NCBI GenBank assembly: GCA_028551475.1
Contig: CM052360.1
Span: forward strand, 23,940,682-24,004,681
DNA from: Casuarina equisetifolia
Taxonomy: Eukaryota > Streptophyta > Magnoliopsida > Fagales > Casuarinaceae
Direction of reading: 5' to 3'
Length of the DNA stretch: 64,000 nt
Position 1 is the stretch's first letter. Each line of letters starts with the position of its first letter. Position numbers and translations under genes: made by a program. This document shows, one piece after another, positions 1 through 11,239 of the stretch. The notes beneath the pieces were generated by a model. The model was not told the origin of the DNA and ran no database searches. It worked only from the letters and a program-made list of their open reading frames with translations.

Positions 1-759
1 TTGAAGAGAAGACAAAAAGGGTGACAGACTTCTTGTTCTTGGATTCAAGATGCCTTCTTTATTTCTTATTACCATTCTTCCTCATTATTTCTTTATGATT
101 TAGTTTATTTTTGTTAGAGCTACGATGTAACCTAATTATGATGGTATGAATCTTATGATTATTATGTTTTGCAAGATATTTTATTTATGTGAAGTTACAT
201 ATTACGGAGTTTAATGCTTTTAGGTGATTAGCTACCACTTAGATGACATGATTTGCATGTTAAAGACCGACAGGAAATAGCATGCAATTGCTTCTTGTAA
301 TATGTAACCATAGATTAAATATGGATAGACATATACCATATTGTTTGTGTGGCTTTTGGTGTAAACTGGGAATATTCATAAATCCTAATGCATTTGGTTT
401 GTTTCAATTCACATATAGAGATATAGTAAATTAATGAACTAAGTAGGTTTGCTATACCTAGACATAAGATAGTAAATAAATTAGGAAATTCCGCCATCAC
501 ATAGATATTATCTCTCTTGCAAGCATAAATAATCAATATTAGTACCTAATAATTATGGTGAAGTCATATGCTCTAACATATTTCTTTTATTAAGTTTTCT
601 TAGACTTAGTTAGCTAATCTATCATCCATCAATTTGGTTTGCTAGATAAATTCTAAGAGTTATTCACCGTTAGTAATTAGTTGGTCTAGTAATCACCAAT
701 CTCTGTGGGATGATATCTTTCTTATCATTATATTACTTGTTCGACATGTTCACTTGCAT
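1..759. other. Intergenic AT-rich sequence
   Basis: No recognisable gene, RNA or repeat boundary was seen. The only open frame of note (315-536, minus, 73 codons) resembles no family I know and lies in low-complexity AT-rich DNA, so I do not call it. Confidence 0.5.
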
Positions 760-985
760 TTAGATTTCACCAAACACTAAAATTAGAAAAGTAATACGTG
801 AAAGAATATCTCTATTTAGAAACATTAAACTCTCTCGGATGAATGTTTTATTGTGTCACAGTTGAAAATTTTCAAATTTGATTTTCTCTTAGATAAATTG
901 TAATGGTAAGATATGCCTATAAGCTTTTGTATTCTCTTATTTTTTGATAAATAAACTCACATATTCATCAAAAAATAAAATGATA
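760..985 (+). mobile_element. LINE 3'-end fragment
   Basis: This short stretch matches the 3' end of the LINE fragment at 58340-59440: a decayed reading frame resembling RKVIREKISLFRNIKLS, then a conserved tail with TTTTGATAAATAAACTCACA before an A-rich end. It is a 5'-truncated non-LTR insertion in plus orientation. The same tail recurs at about 15100-15300. No coding capacity remains. Confidence 0.6.
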
Positions 986-1785
986 ATTCAAGATCTTACA
1001 GAATAGGTTGACAACCATTTTTGTCAACATTATCTCTTAAGTATCAATTTGTTTTGGTTCAGGGAAGATGGATCTCGAAGGATAACCTTTTGGCCAAGAG
1101 GTCCTCCATGAATGCCATAAGGATAAGGACTACCCTAGATTTGCCACAAGGGTTAATATTATGAAGGTTTATGTTTTATTGTCAAGATTGCTAGGTGATG
1201 ATATGTATCAAGATTGCTAAACTCTTTTGTAATATTGATAGGAAGTTTGTTGATCATTTGTCTATAGGTAAAACGATTAGATTGGGGATGGCTTACAACT
1301 TACAAGTTTGTGATTGCTATGGAAGTGTTCCTAAATTGTCTTAGGAATTCTATAGTTGTTGAAGGATTCAAATATCACTAGAGATGCTTTAATGAATGTA
1401 TAGCACATCGTAATTTTGTCAATAATCTATTTCTTTTTATAATGTGGGACAAAGGTTCTACTAAAATCTCATCTTATGTCTCCAAAAGTTTCATTACAAG
1501 CTAATCCATCTCAGAATAATGTGTACATTCACAACATGGCCCTGGAAGTGAAAATATAAATAAGTAAATTTATATAAAAGCTTTATCTTTTTTCCCTTGA
1601 GTTACCCTATTTGAAGGCTCCCTCCAAAGTAATTAAGGTCCTTTTATCTTCTAAAAGATTATATTCCAATAATTGTCTATTTAATGTGAGAGGATTTTAG
1701 CCAAATTCCAACACTAGAGTAGCAAATTCTAGTCACACAATAGTAGAGTCTATGCTATAAATTTTATTATTTTTTTATGAAACTT
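986..1785 (-). repeat. Orphan copy of the UGT 5'-flank block (left half)
   Basis: The sequence around 1005-1760 is clearly paralogous to 13460-14150, 19730-20460 and 43030-43500, which lie upstream of UGT genes in this array. Shared landmarks are GGTTGACA-CCAT, AGGGAAGA-GGATCT-GAAG and GTGAGAGGATTTTAGCCAAAT. The homology resumes at 8108 after the LINE insertion. No UGT coding sequence lies to its left, so this is a remnant unit whose gene lies outside the window or is lost. Confidence 0.7.
1774..1785. repeat. Target-site duplication, left copy
   Basis: The 12-bp word TTTATGAAACTT occurs here and again at 8108-8119. It brackets the minus-strand LINE, whose poly-A tail appears as the T-run starting at 1786. 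The paralogous uninterrupted sites (about 14155 and 20470) contain one copy of the related sequence. Confidence 0.8.
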
Positions 1786-1860
1786 TTTTTTTTTTGTGAA
1801 AGGTCAAATTATATATCACCCGTAAAAAAACTTACAAAATTGTTCGATTACAAAATATCA

Positions 1861-4800
1861 TCATCTAAGGTCAAATATTGCACTTGGCAAATTCCAAAGC
1901 TCTTGTAAAAATTTATTACAATTTGTAAGCTTGACTCCTCTGGTAGATGAAATCTTCCCTCTTACATCCTTCTTGATTTTAGCAATAATGGTTGAGTTTT
2001 CTAGACTTGTATTGCTGAATCTTCTTCTATTCCTTTCGCTCCAAATGTGATACAATGCGACCTTGAAAGATATACTAAGCAAAGTTGCTGCAAAGCTCTT
2101 CCTCTTAACAGTCTTGATCATCCAACATATTTCAGCTCTCCAGTGTTCAATTCTTCGAGTTAATTCATTTATGCCTAACAAAGCCTTCCAGATGTAGTGT
2201 ATGAACCTGCACTCAAAAAATAAATGTTCCTGTGATTCTTCTTTATGTTGGCAGAGGTTGCATTGTAGATCTACTGAACTATTCTATTTAGCCACTCGAT
2301 CTGTTGTGGATAGTTTGTCTCTTAAAATGATCCAACAAATAAAATTATGCTTTGGTACTCCTTCTTTCCAAACAAGTGTTGCTCATTTGGCATCTTCTTT
2401 GTTCTCTCTTAATGCTACATAACTTTTGGCAATATTGTATTTTGAGTCCGTCACTAGTTGTGTGAGTTCACTTCTTACTTGTAAAATATTCCTAAAACTC
2501 CAAGCTAGTGATCCTTTCATCTCAACTTCTAATACATTCATTTCCTTCAAATTTTCTGCTATCATCCATTTAACCCATAAAGAGTTTGAATTGGGGTGCA
2601 CAAGAGACCATAGGAGTTTTCCAATTGCCACCTTATTCCAAGTGTGAATGTCTATCAATCCTAGTCCTCCAGAAATTTTATACCAACAAACTTCTTTCCA
2701 TGCCACTTTCACTATACATCGTCCATTAAATTTACCTGTTCAAAGGAAAGTTCTAATCCTTTTTTCAATTTCATAAATAGTTTGTTTTGGCAATAAAAAA
2801 ATTTACATCCAATATGTTTGCAATAAGAGCAGAACACTTTTTGCTAGCTGCAGTCTCCCCCCACAACTAATATGCTTAGACTCCTAACCTTCAATTCTTC
2901 TTAATATCTTTTCTGTCAGAATAGTACAATCTAGGTTGAAGAGTCTTTTAGTAATCAATGGTATTCCCAAGTATTTTATGGGAAGTTGGCCTTCTTGGAT
3001 AGGAATATGATCAAGTATTAGAACCTTTTCCTGTTCAGACAAGCTTGAAAAGAAAATTTGACACTTTTCTGGATGCATCTTCAAACTTGTTATATCTTCA
3101 AACTCTTGCATAGCATCTAGTAAACACAATATAGACTCAATATCTCCATGAGAAAACAAAAAGAGATCATCAGCAAAGCATAAATGAATGATCTTTTCTT
3201 TAACGCATTTCCAGTGAAATTTGAACCTTCCAGAAGATACTTTCTTTTGTATAATTATGTTAAGAATCTTCATCACAATAACAAAGAGAAAAGGAGAGAG
3301 AGGGTCTCCTTGTCTAAGTCCCTTTGCCCCCTTAAAAAAACCTATATGAGAGCCATTGATGTTCACAGAATATCCCACAGTAGTGATGCAGCTTTCAATC
3401 AGCAATCTAAATTTGTCTGGGAACTTCAAAACTTTCAGAGTATTTAGGATTACATTCCAGTCTATTGAATCATATGCTTTCATAATATCAACCTTAATTG
3501 CCATCCTTTTCCCGTGAATATCTTTGTGATAATTGTGTATTAACTCTTGACATAATAAAATATTTTCCTTAATGTTCCTTCCTGGCACAAAAGCTGTCTG
3601 ACAAGGATGTATGAAATGAGGCAAAGCTAGACTTAATCTTTCTGCCACAATTTTAGATATGATCTTGTACAACACATTGCAACAAGATATTGGTATAAAG
3701 TCTTTCATATTGGTGGCATTAATTTTCTTAGGGACAAGGGAGATAACTGTTGAATTTATGCTCCGCAGTAGCTGTCTTCTCTGAAAGAAAGCTATTACTG
3801 CATCTTCTATGTTACTCCCTATAATACTCCACGCTTTCTTGAAGAAGAAGCTATTATATTCATCAGGACCTGAAGCTTTGTAATCACCAAAAGTATTAAG
3901 GACCTTTTGTATATCTTCTCTTTGAACATCTGCTATAAGGCTTTTCTTTATCTCTTCTGGAATTTCCATAGGAAATAACTCTCTTAATCTTGTTTCTGAT
4001 GGTTGAAGATTGTTTGCCCTCCCTAGCAAGTTTTGATAGTAACTTAGAATTTTATTTTTTATCATTTCAGGATCTTCAGTAAGTTGCCCATCATCTATTT
4101 CCAGCTTGACAATGTGATTTTTTGCTCTCCTCTTCATCATGCTTCTGAAAAAGACTTTACTATTACAATCTCCCTCTTTCAGCCAATTATTCCTTGATTT
4201 TTATTTCAGAAGTATTTCTTCATGCTTGCTATGTATTAATAACTTATCTAACCGCTCCTTTTCTTCATTGCGCAATTAGATATTTGAAGGGTCATCAAAG
4301 AGCTTTGCTTGTGCTATTTTTAGCTTCTTACTTGCTACCTCTATTTTCCTTAGTAGTTCTCCAAATTCCTCTCTATTTAGCTTTCTCAACTCTTTTTTCA
4401 TTTCTTTCAACTTTATCATTATTCTGTACATTATAGTGCCCTCAACCCTTTGTTGCCAAATATTCTTTACTATTGTCATAAATTGGGGGTTGTCTGGCCA
4501 AAAGTTGAAAAATCTAAAGGTCTTTTTCTATCTTGGTTTATTATTGCCCACCTTGATAGTGCAAGGACTGTGATCTGACAATCCAGGAGTACTAAATTCA
4601 ATGGAGAAATTCATATTACTTTGCAACCATTTAGGGTTTACCAAACATCTATCCAATTTACTACCTTTGAACCCTATTCCTTTACCTTTGTTTGTCCATG
4701 ATAGAAGAGGTCCTACAAAGTTTGGTTCTATAAGTTTTGCATCACTTATGAACTTGTTGAAATCTTCTATTCCTTTTATCCATCTACTAGCTACACTGAC

Positions 4801-5250
4801 CCTTTCATTTAGATTCCTCACTGTATTAAAATCACCTACCAGTAGCCATTGAGTGTCCTTTCCATAACTATTATAACATTGTGTGAGGTTACTCCAAAGA
4901 TCCTTCCGTTCATTTGCTGCATTTGTTGCATAAATGGCAGATAAGTATCATACTTCATGTCCCTCTTCCACTTTACAATTCACTACCTATTTAGAACTAC
5001 TAAGCATTGTGATGTTGAGCTGTGGCTTTTTCCATATAATCCAAATCCTTCCATTTTCATTATCTCTATAATTGTGGACAAACCCCCATTGGGGAAAAAG
5101 AGAATCTATCACCCATTGTGCTTTATCTTTTTTTATTTTGTGTTCTAATAAAATGACAACGTCAGCTTTAGCATTCTTGATTACTTCTTGCACTTCCTTT
5201 TGTTTAGGACTTTTATTCAAGCCCCTAACATTCCATGAGAATATCATCAT
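1861..5250 (-). pseudogene. LINE ORF2 (endonuclease-reverse transcriptase), disrupted
   Basis: It starts at 5250 with MMIFSWNVRGLN, the usual N-terminus of plant L1 AP-like endonucleases. The endonuclease continues through the GDFNTV region (about 4820) and the SDHSP motif (about 4570). The longest open piece, 4140-2884, is a reverse transcriptase with KVDIMKAYDS, the GLRQGDPLSPFLF motif and the catalytic FADD (about 3170). The zinc-binding C-terminus follows (2712-1861), with WSERNRR near the end. Stops at about 4987, 4950, 4528, 2883 and 2383 and frame changes interrupt it, so no functional polyprotein can be made. The ORF2 start overlaps the ORF1 stop by four bases. Confidence 0.88.
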
Positions 5251-6767
5251 TTGTCTAGGGATATGGTGTTTTCTCCTTCAACACCTTCAAAACCTACAAT
5301 ATCATTGCATCTTGCTTCATTTGGTTCTTGATGATTATTTATCAACACACTAAATCTATTACTGGTATTGTCCTTCTCACATTTATTCCTTTTAGGGCTC
5401 CTTTTGTTTCCCCTTCCATTCACACTTGCTTTATTGCTTTGTTCTAATTTGGCTTTTGGACTTGTGGTGGATTCAACTTCATGTGTTATTGAATTTACAA
5501 TCTTATCTCTTATATCCTCATGTCCTTGGTCCTCATGAACTTGATCTTCATTACCTTTATCCAAATGTTCTTTATCCTCACGTCCTTCATCATAGTTCTC
5601 CGTCTGACTTAATGGTTTTTGTACTGGAACCCATATCTCTTTTTTCTTTGTAACACACTCTTTATGTCCAAAGCAATTACATTTCTTACATATTTCAAGT
5701 AACCAACAATATTCCACTCCTACCTCAAAAATAGCACCATTTCCCATGTCAATTTCAAATGAAGTTTGTCCAAAGCAATTACATTTCTTGCATATTTCAG
5801 GTAACCAACAATATTCCACTCCTACCTCAAAAATAGCACCATTTCCCATGTCAATTTCAAATGAAGTTGGTAGAGAACACTTTATATCTATTTCAACACA
5901 TACTTTTGCATATGATATCCTCTGTCTATGTTTGGTAGCTTTATCCATATATAGTGGCTTTCCAACAGCACTAGCTACATAACTCATCCCATAGAGCATG
6001 TGGGACATTGTGCAACTTTATCCAAATTGGTATTGAAGTGATTTTTTCTTTCTGCAATCTAATAGTGTTATGCCATTTTTGCAGAAACATTAGTTTTCCT
6101 ACCACATCACAAACTCCTGCTTCTAATACTTTCTCTATCTTTTGTTTATCAGAAACCTAAAGAAGAAGAAACTACTGTCTGTTGCAGAAATATCTATTAA
6201 GCTTTGTTTTCCCCATTGCTTTTCTACAATTCCTTTTACTACAGAAAATGATAATTTTGAGCCCAAAAAGAAACCCACAACACAATTTTCATAGAATTTA
6301 CTTCCTTCTTCAATAACTTCCTTAGGAGGGGCAACTCTAATTTTCCCATCATTTAATACTGGTGGCTGGTATTTCATATGAGCATTTTGTGCTAATCCTC
6401 CTACTACAACCTTACTCTAAGATTCATGTTTTCCTTTATGTTCGAAGCTCTCCTTAAAGATAATGTTGTTTGTCTCTTCTAGCCTTTCATTTTTCTCCTT
6501 ATTTCTTGTAGGCCCTTGGAATAAACTTTCTTGGATTTCTTGTTCAATTCTCTCCTTGTCCTGTTGAGCTACATTATCCTTGGTCATACTTCCTTTAGCC
6601 ATGTTCCTATTTGCAAGGATTATTCGTCCAGATTTCATTATTTTAACTTCTATACAATTATTTTCTCCTAAAAATTTCCAACAATCTTCAAGTTTCCTTA
6701 CTTTCCTTTTCTCTCTTCTCTCAAACTCAGCACTCTCTAGGTCTATCCTTTGAAAATCCTTGACCAT
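5247..6767 (-). pseudogene. LINE ORF1 (DUF4283-type gag-like protein), disrupted
   Basis: Three open pieces (6767-6417, 6377-6135, 6008-5247) together resemble plant LINE ORF1. They contain the DUF4283 signature (SVVKGIVEKQWGKQ, then FFFFRF), a region of the SYVASAVGKPLYMDKAT type, and a zinc-knuckle start, EICKKCNCFG, followed by a charged tail. This family binds the element RNA and accompanies ORF2 during retrotransposition. Frame breaks separate the pieces. A 102-bp in-frame tandem duplication (5665-5868) doubles the knuckle-proximal segment. The final codon overlaps the ORF2 start. Confidence 0.75.
5665..5868 (-). repeat. 102-bp in-frame tandem duplication within LINE ORF1
   Basis: Copies at 5665-5766 and 5767-5868 differ at only a few positions. 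The unit is exactly 34 codons, so the frame is kept. Each copy encodes SFEIDMGNGAIFEVGVEYCW and the start of the zinc knuckle (CKKCNCFG). Confidence 0.9.
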
Positions 6768-7309
6768 CAGCAGTTACCAACTTAGTAATTAACTAATTTG
6801 ATAGGCAGGATTTTGGTAAGATGTACCAAAAGTTCATGATCTACTCAGTATATAGACCTGATAGATTCTGCTTTCTTCTACCGACAATCTACTTAAAATC
6901 CCTTTAACTTAATTTAATAGAAACATGGCCTTTGGTAAGTATATCCTTTTCTTATCACTCCAAAACAAATATCTTAACTAAACAATCAATAAATCAAAAC
7001 AAACCACGAATAACAAAATTTACACCTAACACTCACTACACCAACTTCTACTTCCAAATTGCAAATTCAATATAAAACATAAAAATAAAATAGAAAAATA
7101 AAATACATAGAAACAACACTCACTATAGCATAGTCTATTCCAATTATAATCTAATATGCAGAATTTTTTTTTATACTTTTTTTTTTTTTTTTTTTTACAC
7201 TTACCTCCGAGCCTAAGAAAACCGACGATCAGCCATCAGGATCATCAGGATCTTGTCCCCGCTGACCTGATCTACCTGCTACCGACCAGCTCTGCCTTCC
7301 GCCGGCAAC

Positions 7310-8079
7310 CACGCGATGGGAGTACGATGGGAGGAGGGGGGTGAGCGACGGGATCTGGGAAGGACAGGGAGTCTGGGGATGGGGCCGGCGATGGGGGGGG
7401 GGGGGGGGGGGGGGGGCGGGGCGAAGGGACGAGACGGTAGGGTGGGGGGGGGGGGGGGGGATGGGGGACGGGGGAACGATGGGGGGGGCGAAGGAATCAG
7501 GGAGAGGGCTGGGCAGGGGGGTGCAGTGCGATGGGGGTGCGAGGGGGGGAGGGCACGGGATCTGAGGTCTGGGGGGTGGGGGGGACAGGGGAGCGACGGG
7601 GTGCGGTGGGGGTGGGGAGTGATGGGATGGGGGCAGGGGACGATACGGGGGGGCAACGGGGTTTGATGGGCGTGCGATGGGGGGGCGGGGGGGGGCGACG
7701 GGATCTGGGAACGACGGGGAGTCTAGGGACGGGGCCGGCGATGGGGGGGTGAAGGGACGAGACGGTAGGGTGGGGGGGCGATGGGGGACGGGGGAACGAT
7801 GGGGGGGGGGGGGGGGCAGAGGAATCAGGGAGAAGGCTGGGCAGGGGGTGCGGTGCGATGGGGGTGCGAGGGGGGGAGGGCACGGGATCTGAGGTCTGGG
7901 GGGGGGGGGGGGGGGTGGGGGGGGGGACAGGGGAGCGACGGGGTGCGGTGGGGGTGGGGAGCGATGGGATGGGGGCGACGGGATCTAGGGGCAGGGGACG
8001 ATACGGGGGGGCAACGGGGATTGATGGGCGTGCGATGGGGGGGGGGGGGGGGTGGCGAAGGGACGAGACGGTAGGGTCT
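7310..8079. repeat. G-rich tandem monomers at the LINE 5' end
   Basis: Monomers of about 300-350 bp repeat two and a half times. The word GAAGGGACGAGACGGTAGGG recurs at 7423, 7751 and 8057, GCGACGGGATCTGGGA at 7345 and 7695, and TCTGAGGTCTGGGG at 7561 and 7888. Each monomer is built from shorter GATGGGG/GACGGGG-like units and contains pure G-runs, the longest 24 bases (7393-7416). The block is sharply different in base composition from its AT-rich surroundings and ends abruptly at 8079. On the LINE sense strand it is C-rich. Run lengths may be affected by sequencing error. Confidence 0.85.
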
Positions 8080-8107
8080 TTATGTTTCCTTGTCTGTGTG
8101 AAAACTC

Positions 8108-8425
8108 TTTATGAAACTTATTTGGAATTAATTTTCATGATCCCTAAAGAAAATCCAAGTAAAAAAATAAAGGACGAAATTATGGAAAGATTCATTTGAT
8201 TTATCTAGAATTGGAACTGCATAGAGCCAAAATTGCTTGCACCCTAATTTATAAAAGTAAATTAAAAGAAAGGCTTGGCCTCAAGATAGTCAAGGACTAG
8301 AACAAAATAGTACAAACTAAGCACATATGAAATTTACTGTCTTTGAAATTTATATGATCTTTATTGGAAATTTCATACCTAATCAAACACTATTGTTTCC
8401 AAAGCCTAAAAGAGCCTAAAACACT
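8108..8425 (-). repeat. Orphan UGT 5'-flank block (right half)
   Basis: It continues the homology broken at 1785. It matches 14160-14465 (shared words include AATTATGGAAAGA-TCATTTGAT and AAATAGTACAAACTAAGCA) and, more weakly, 20480-20620. It begins with the right copy of the LINE target-site duplication (8108-8119) and ends where the satellite monomers start. Confidence 0.75.
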
Positions 8426-10215
8426 TGAAGGGGTACCATTGTAGAGATGAGGGAAATGGATTGTTGCATTTTATAAGATGGGAAAGCATGTCATTATATA
8501 GCATTTCCAATGCATATCCGTTTATATATGTGTTTTTGGGTTTTTGAAGTTAAATGGTATAAAAAAAATTGAACAACAACATTTCATTTCAATGGGTGTA
8601 CGTAACCAACTTCTCGCTTTGAAGTGAGTGAACTTCACATATTTTTAGCAAGTAGTAAGATAAATTATGTAATCTCCTAATTAGGACCTTATTTGCACTA
8701 GATAAAGTATATCAAAATTGCTTAGAAAAGTAAGGTTTCAAAAAGTCTTACAAAACACTTAGTTTTTGTGAAGCTTGAAGGTATATCCTTTGGAGATGGG
8801 TGAAACAATTTGTCGCATTTGATGGGTTGGAAAAGAATGTCATTCTAGAGTATTTCCAATGCATATTAGCTTATATATAAGTTTGTGGCTCTTTGAATGA
8901 AGCAAAAAACTCCCACAACAACATATTGTTTTGGTGGATATTTAACCCATTTGTCATTTTAATATAGGTAAGTCTTTTGCATTTTCAGAAAGTAGTATGG
9001 TAAATTATGGAAACTCCTAATTGAAACTATTTTTGCACATGATAAGGTAAATTGAAACAAGTTAAAAAAAGAATAGTTTAGAAAGTCATACAAAACACTT
9101 CGTTTTTGAGATGCTTAAAAGGACCCCTAATGGAGACGAGGAAAATGGATTGTTATGTATGATGGAGCAAAAAAAACATGTCATTTTATAGGGTTTTCAA
9201 TGCAAAATGGGTTTATGTATGCATTTGTGGCATTTCATAGGCAAATGATGCCAAAAAGAAAAAAAAATCTACAACCTATTATTTTAATGGCTATACATAA
9301 CTCACTATTGTTTTAGCGTGAGTGAATCTCATGTACTTTTAGTGATCTAATAAGGAAAATTACATAAACTCCCAATTGAGACCTTGTTTGCATAGGATAA
9401 AATAAATTCAAATTGGTTATAAAAGCACAATTTTAGAAAGTCATACAAAACACCTAGCTTTCGAAAAGCTTAAAAGGAGAAACTTTTTAGAGATGGGTAA
9501 AATGGGTTGTTGCATTTGATAGGATAGAATAGCATGCCATTCATAGGGTTTCAAATGCAAATTGGTTTATATATGAGTTTGTAGCTTTTCAAGTCAAATG
9601 ATACAAAAAAAATGTGTCAACTACATGTCATTTTAGCAACTATACATAACTTACTTATTGTTCTAGTCTGAGTGAATCTCTTATGTATTTAGCTAATGGT
9701 AAGGTAAATTATGTAAAATTTTGCGTGGAACCTTATTTACACAAGATAAATTAAATTGAAATGGGTTAACAAAAAAGGCATGGTTTTGAAAAGTCATGCA
9801 AAATAGTTCATTTTCAAAGAGTTTAAAAAGGTACTACTTTGGAGATGGGTGAAGCGGCTTGTTGTGTTTAATGGAGCCAAATAGCATGTCATTCTAGAAA
9901 GTTTCTTGGGAAAATCTATTAAAATATGAGTTTTTGGTATTTCATAGTCAAATTTTGTAATAAAATGCATCAACGGCATGCTATTTTAGTAGGTGTATGG
10001 AACCCACTTGTCATTTTAGCATGAGTGAGCTTCATAGCTTCATGTCTTTTTAGCAAGTGATAAGGTAAATTATGTAAACTCATGATTTATACCCTATTTG
10101 CACAAGATGAAATAAATTGAAATGGATTAAGAAACCATGATTTCAGAAAACCAATACAAAAAACTTGGTTTTCAAGGAATTTAAAAGGATATCCCTTTGG
10201 AGATAGGTGAAACCC
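8426..10215. repeat. Satellite-like array of about 350-bp monomers
   Basis: Five degenerate head-to-tail monomers are visible. The landmark AAGG-(N)8-TTGGAGATGGGTGAAA-type sequence recurs at about 8430, 8778, 9117, 9472, 9828 and 10186, giving periods of 339-358 bp. Other shared phrases are AGCATGTCATT-TA, CAATGCA-AT-GGTTTATATATG, AAGGTAAATTATGTAAACTC and AAGTCATACAAAACACTT. It lies between the orphan 5' flank and the 3' flank of UGT-A. No coding potential is seen. The family cannot be named from sequence alone. Confidence 0.85.
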
Positions 10216-10949
10216 ATATCCAATTTTTGATTTTCTTTGTTACTATAGCCTCTCACCATTACACAAATACGTCCATCTAACCAAATGTAGAGCCCAACAA
10301 AATTGAGCCCAAAACAAACAAGCCACAACGAACGGTTCAGGTCCAAATTGAGAAATATTAACCAAAACTGTCCATAAGGCAATCCAAAATGTCCATCGGA
10401 AAAATGCAGTGAAACAAGATATTTGAGCTTTGGAATGGACCAACTTGCCATCTCATAAGAAATCAATAGAATGTAAATGAGTTGCTAGATTAATTATAGG
10501 ATTGATCGGACGATTCAAAGATAAAACACAGCAGTGGCCAAAGGTTATATGAAGCGACAACTGGTTGTGGCATTTTCCACTGACAGAATACATTTTATGA
10601 TGATCATTACTTCCCCTGGCCATTTGACACACATGGCATTATGTTCCCTCTAGATTCTGACAAATGTGCACACCTTACCCCAATATGTTTGACTTTTAGT
10701 TATCTTTATGGGCTTGAAAGTTAGCTGTCTCACTTGTCTCTTCATCTCCATTTTTGTGGTAGATTAAGGTCAATTTCTTGGTTCTGGACTGATTGTACTG
10801 ACAAAATAAGGAGCAAGTCAAAGTCAGACTCTTTGGCAAATTAAATGGCTTGACACTTCTAAAGGACAAGGAGAATGGGCCCAAGATTCCTACAACATAA
10901 AAGCAATAATTTAGTAACGTGAAAAGGTTAGAAAGAGCTTTGCTATTCA
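10216..10949. other. Intergenic sequence
   Basis: Nothing recognisable was found. Minus-strand open frames at 10143-10466 and 10696-10950 show no family resemblance and are probably chance. Confidence 0.5.
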
Positions 10950-11239
10950 AATTTTTTGACCCTGATTATTCATTCAATCAGCTATTCAAAGATGATAAAT
11001 AATTGATCTGCCATACCCTATCCTTTAAATCTGTCTCATTTAATAGTTTGAAATGAATGAGGCAATTATCCCAACTTGCAATTATCCTTTTTAATTTTGG
11101 TAACAAAAAGGAGAAAAGAACCATCAATAAGCAACCACACCCTACAAATACGGACAATAGATTATTCTGCAGGATAATGCAAATCGCAAAAGTAAGACAT
11201 ACCAAATTGAAAATAAAACATAGCATCACGTACTGCATC
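10950..11239 (-). repeat. UGT 3'-flank block of UGT-A
   Basis: It resembles the sequence just downstream of UGT-B, E, F and G, including the phrases CATTCA-T-AGCTATTCAAA, GAACCATCAAT and GATAGATTATTCTGCA just beyond the stop codons. It marks the downstream edge of the duplicated unit. Confidence 0.6.

Larger units (their letters stand above)
1786..8107 (-). mobile_element. Full-length, mutated L1-type LINE
   Basis: The element reads leftwards. In order it has a 5' region with G-rich (sense C-rich) tandem monomers (8079-7310), an A-rich leader, ORF1 from 6767, ORF2 from 5250 (endonuclease, reverse transcriptase, zinc-binding C-terminus), a 3' UTR of about 65 bp and a short poly-A (T-run from 1786). 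A 12-bp target-site duplication flanks the entire 6.3 kb. Paralogous copies of the flank at 14150-14190 and 20465-20505 show the empty site, which supports one insertion spanning the whole interval. Several stops and frameshifts make it non-autonomous today. An alternative is that 7197-8107 is a second element nested at the 5' end, because a 20-base T-run at 7177-7196 could be its poly-A tail. Confidence 0.82.

Noticed and set aside
7279-8199. Long glycine- or proline-rich open frames on both strands of the G-rich block
   Set aside because: They are a by-product of G/C-runs, which contain no stop codons. The peptides are low-complexity in every frame and have no family resemblance.
8426-10215. 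Possible CRISPR-like or LTR array
   Set aside because: The whole 350-bp unit is repeated with continuous divergence, without short conserved repeats and unique spacers. This is a satellite in a plant nuclear genome.
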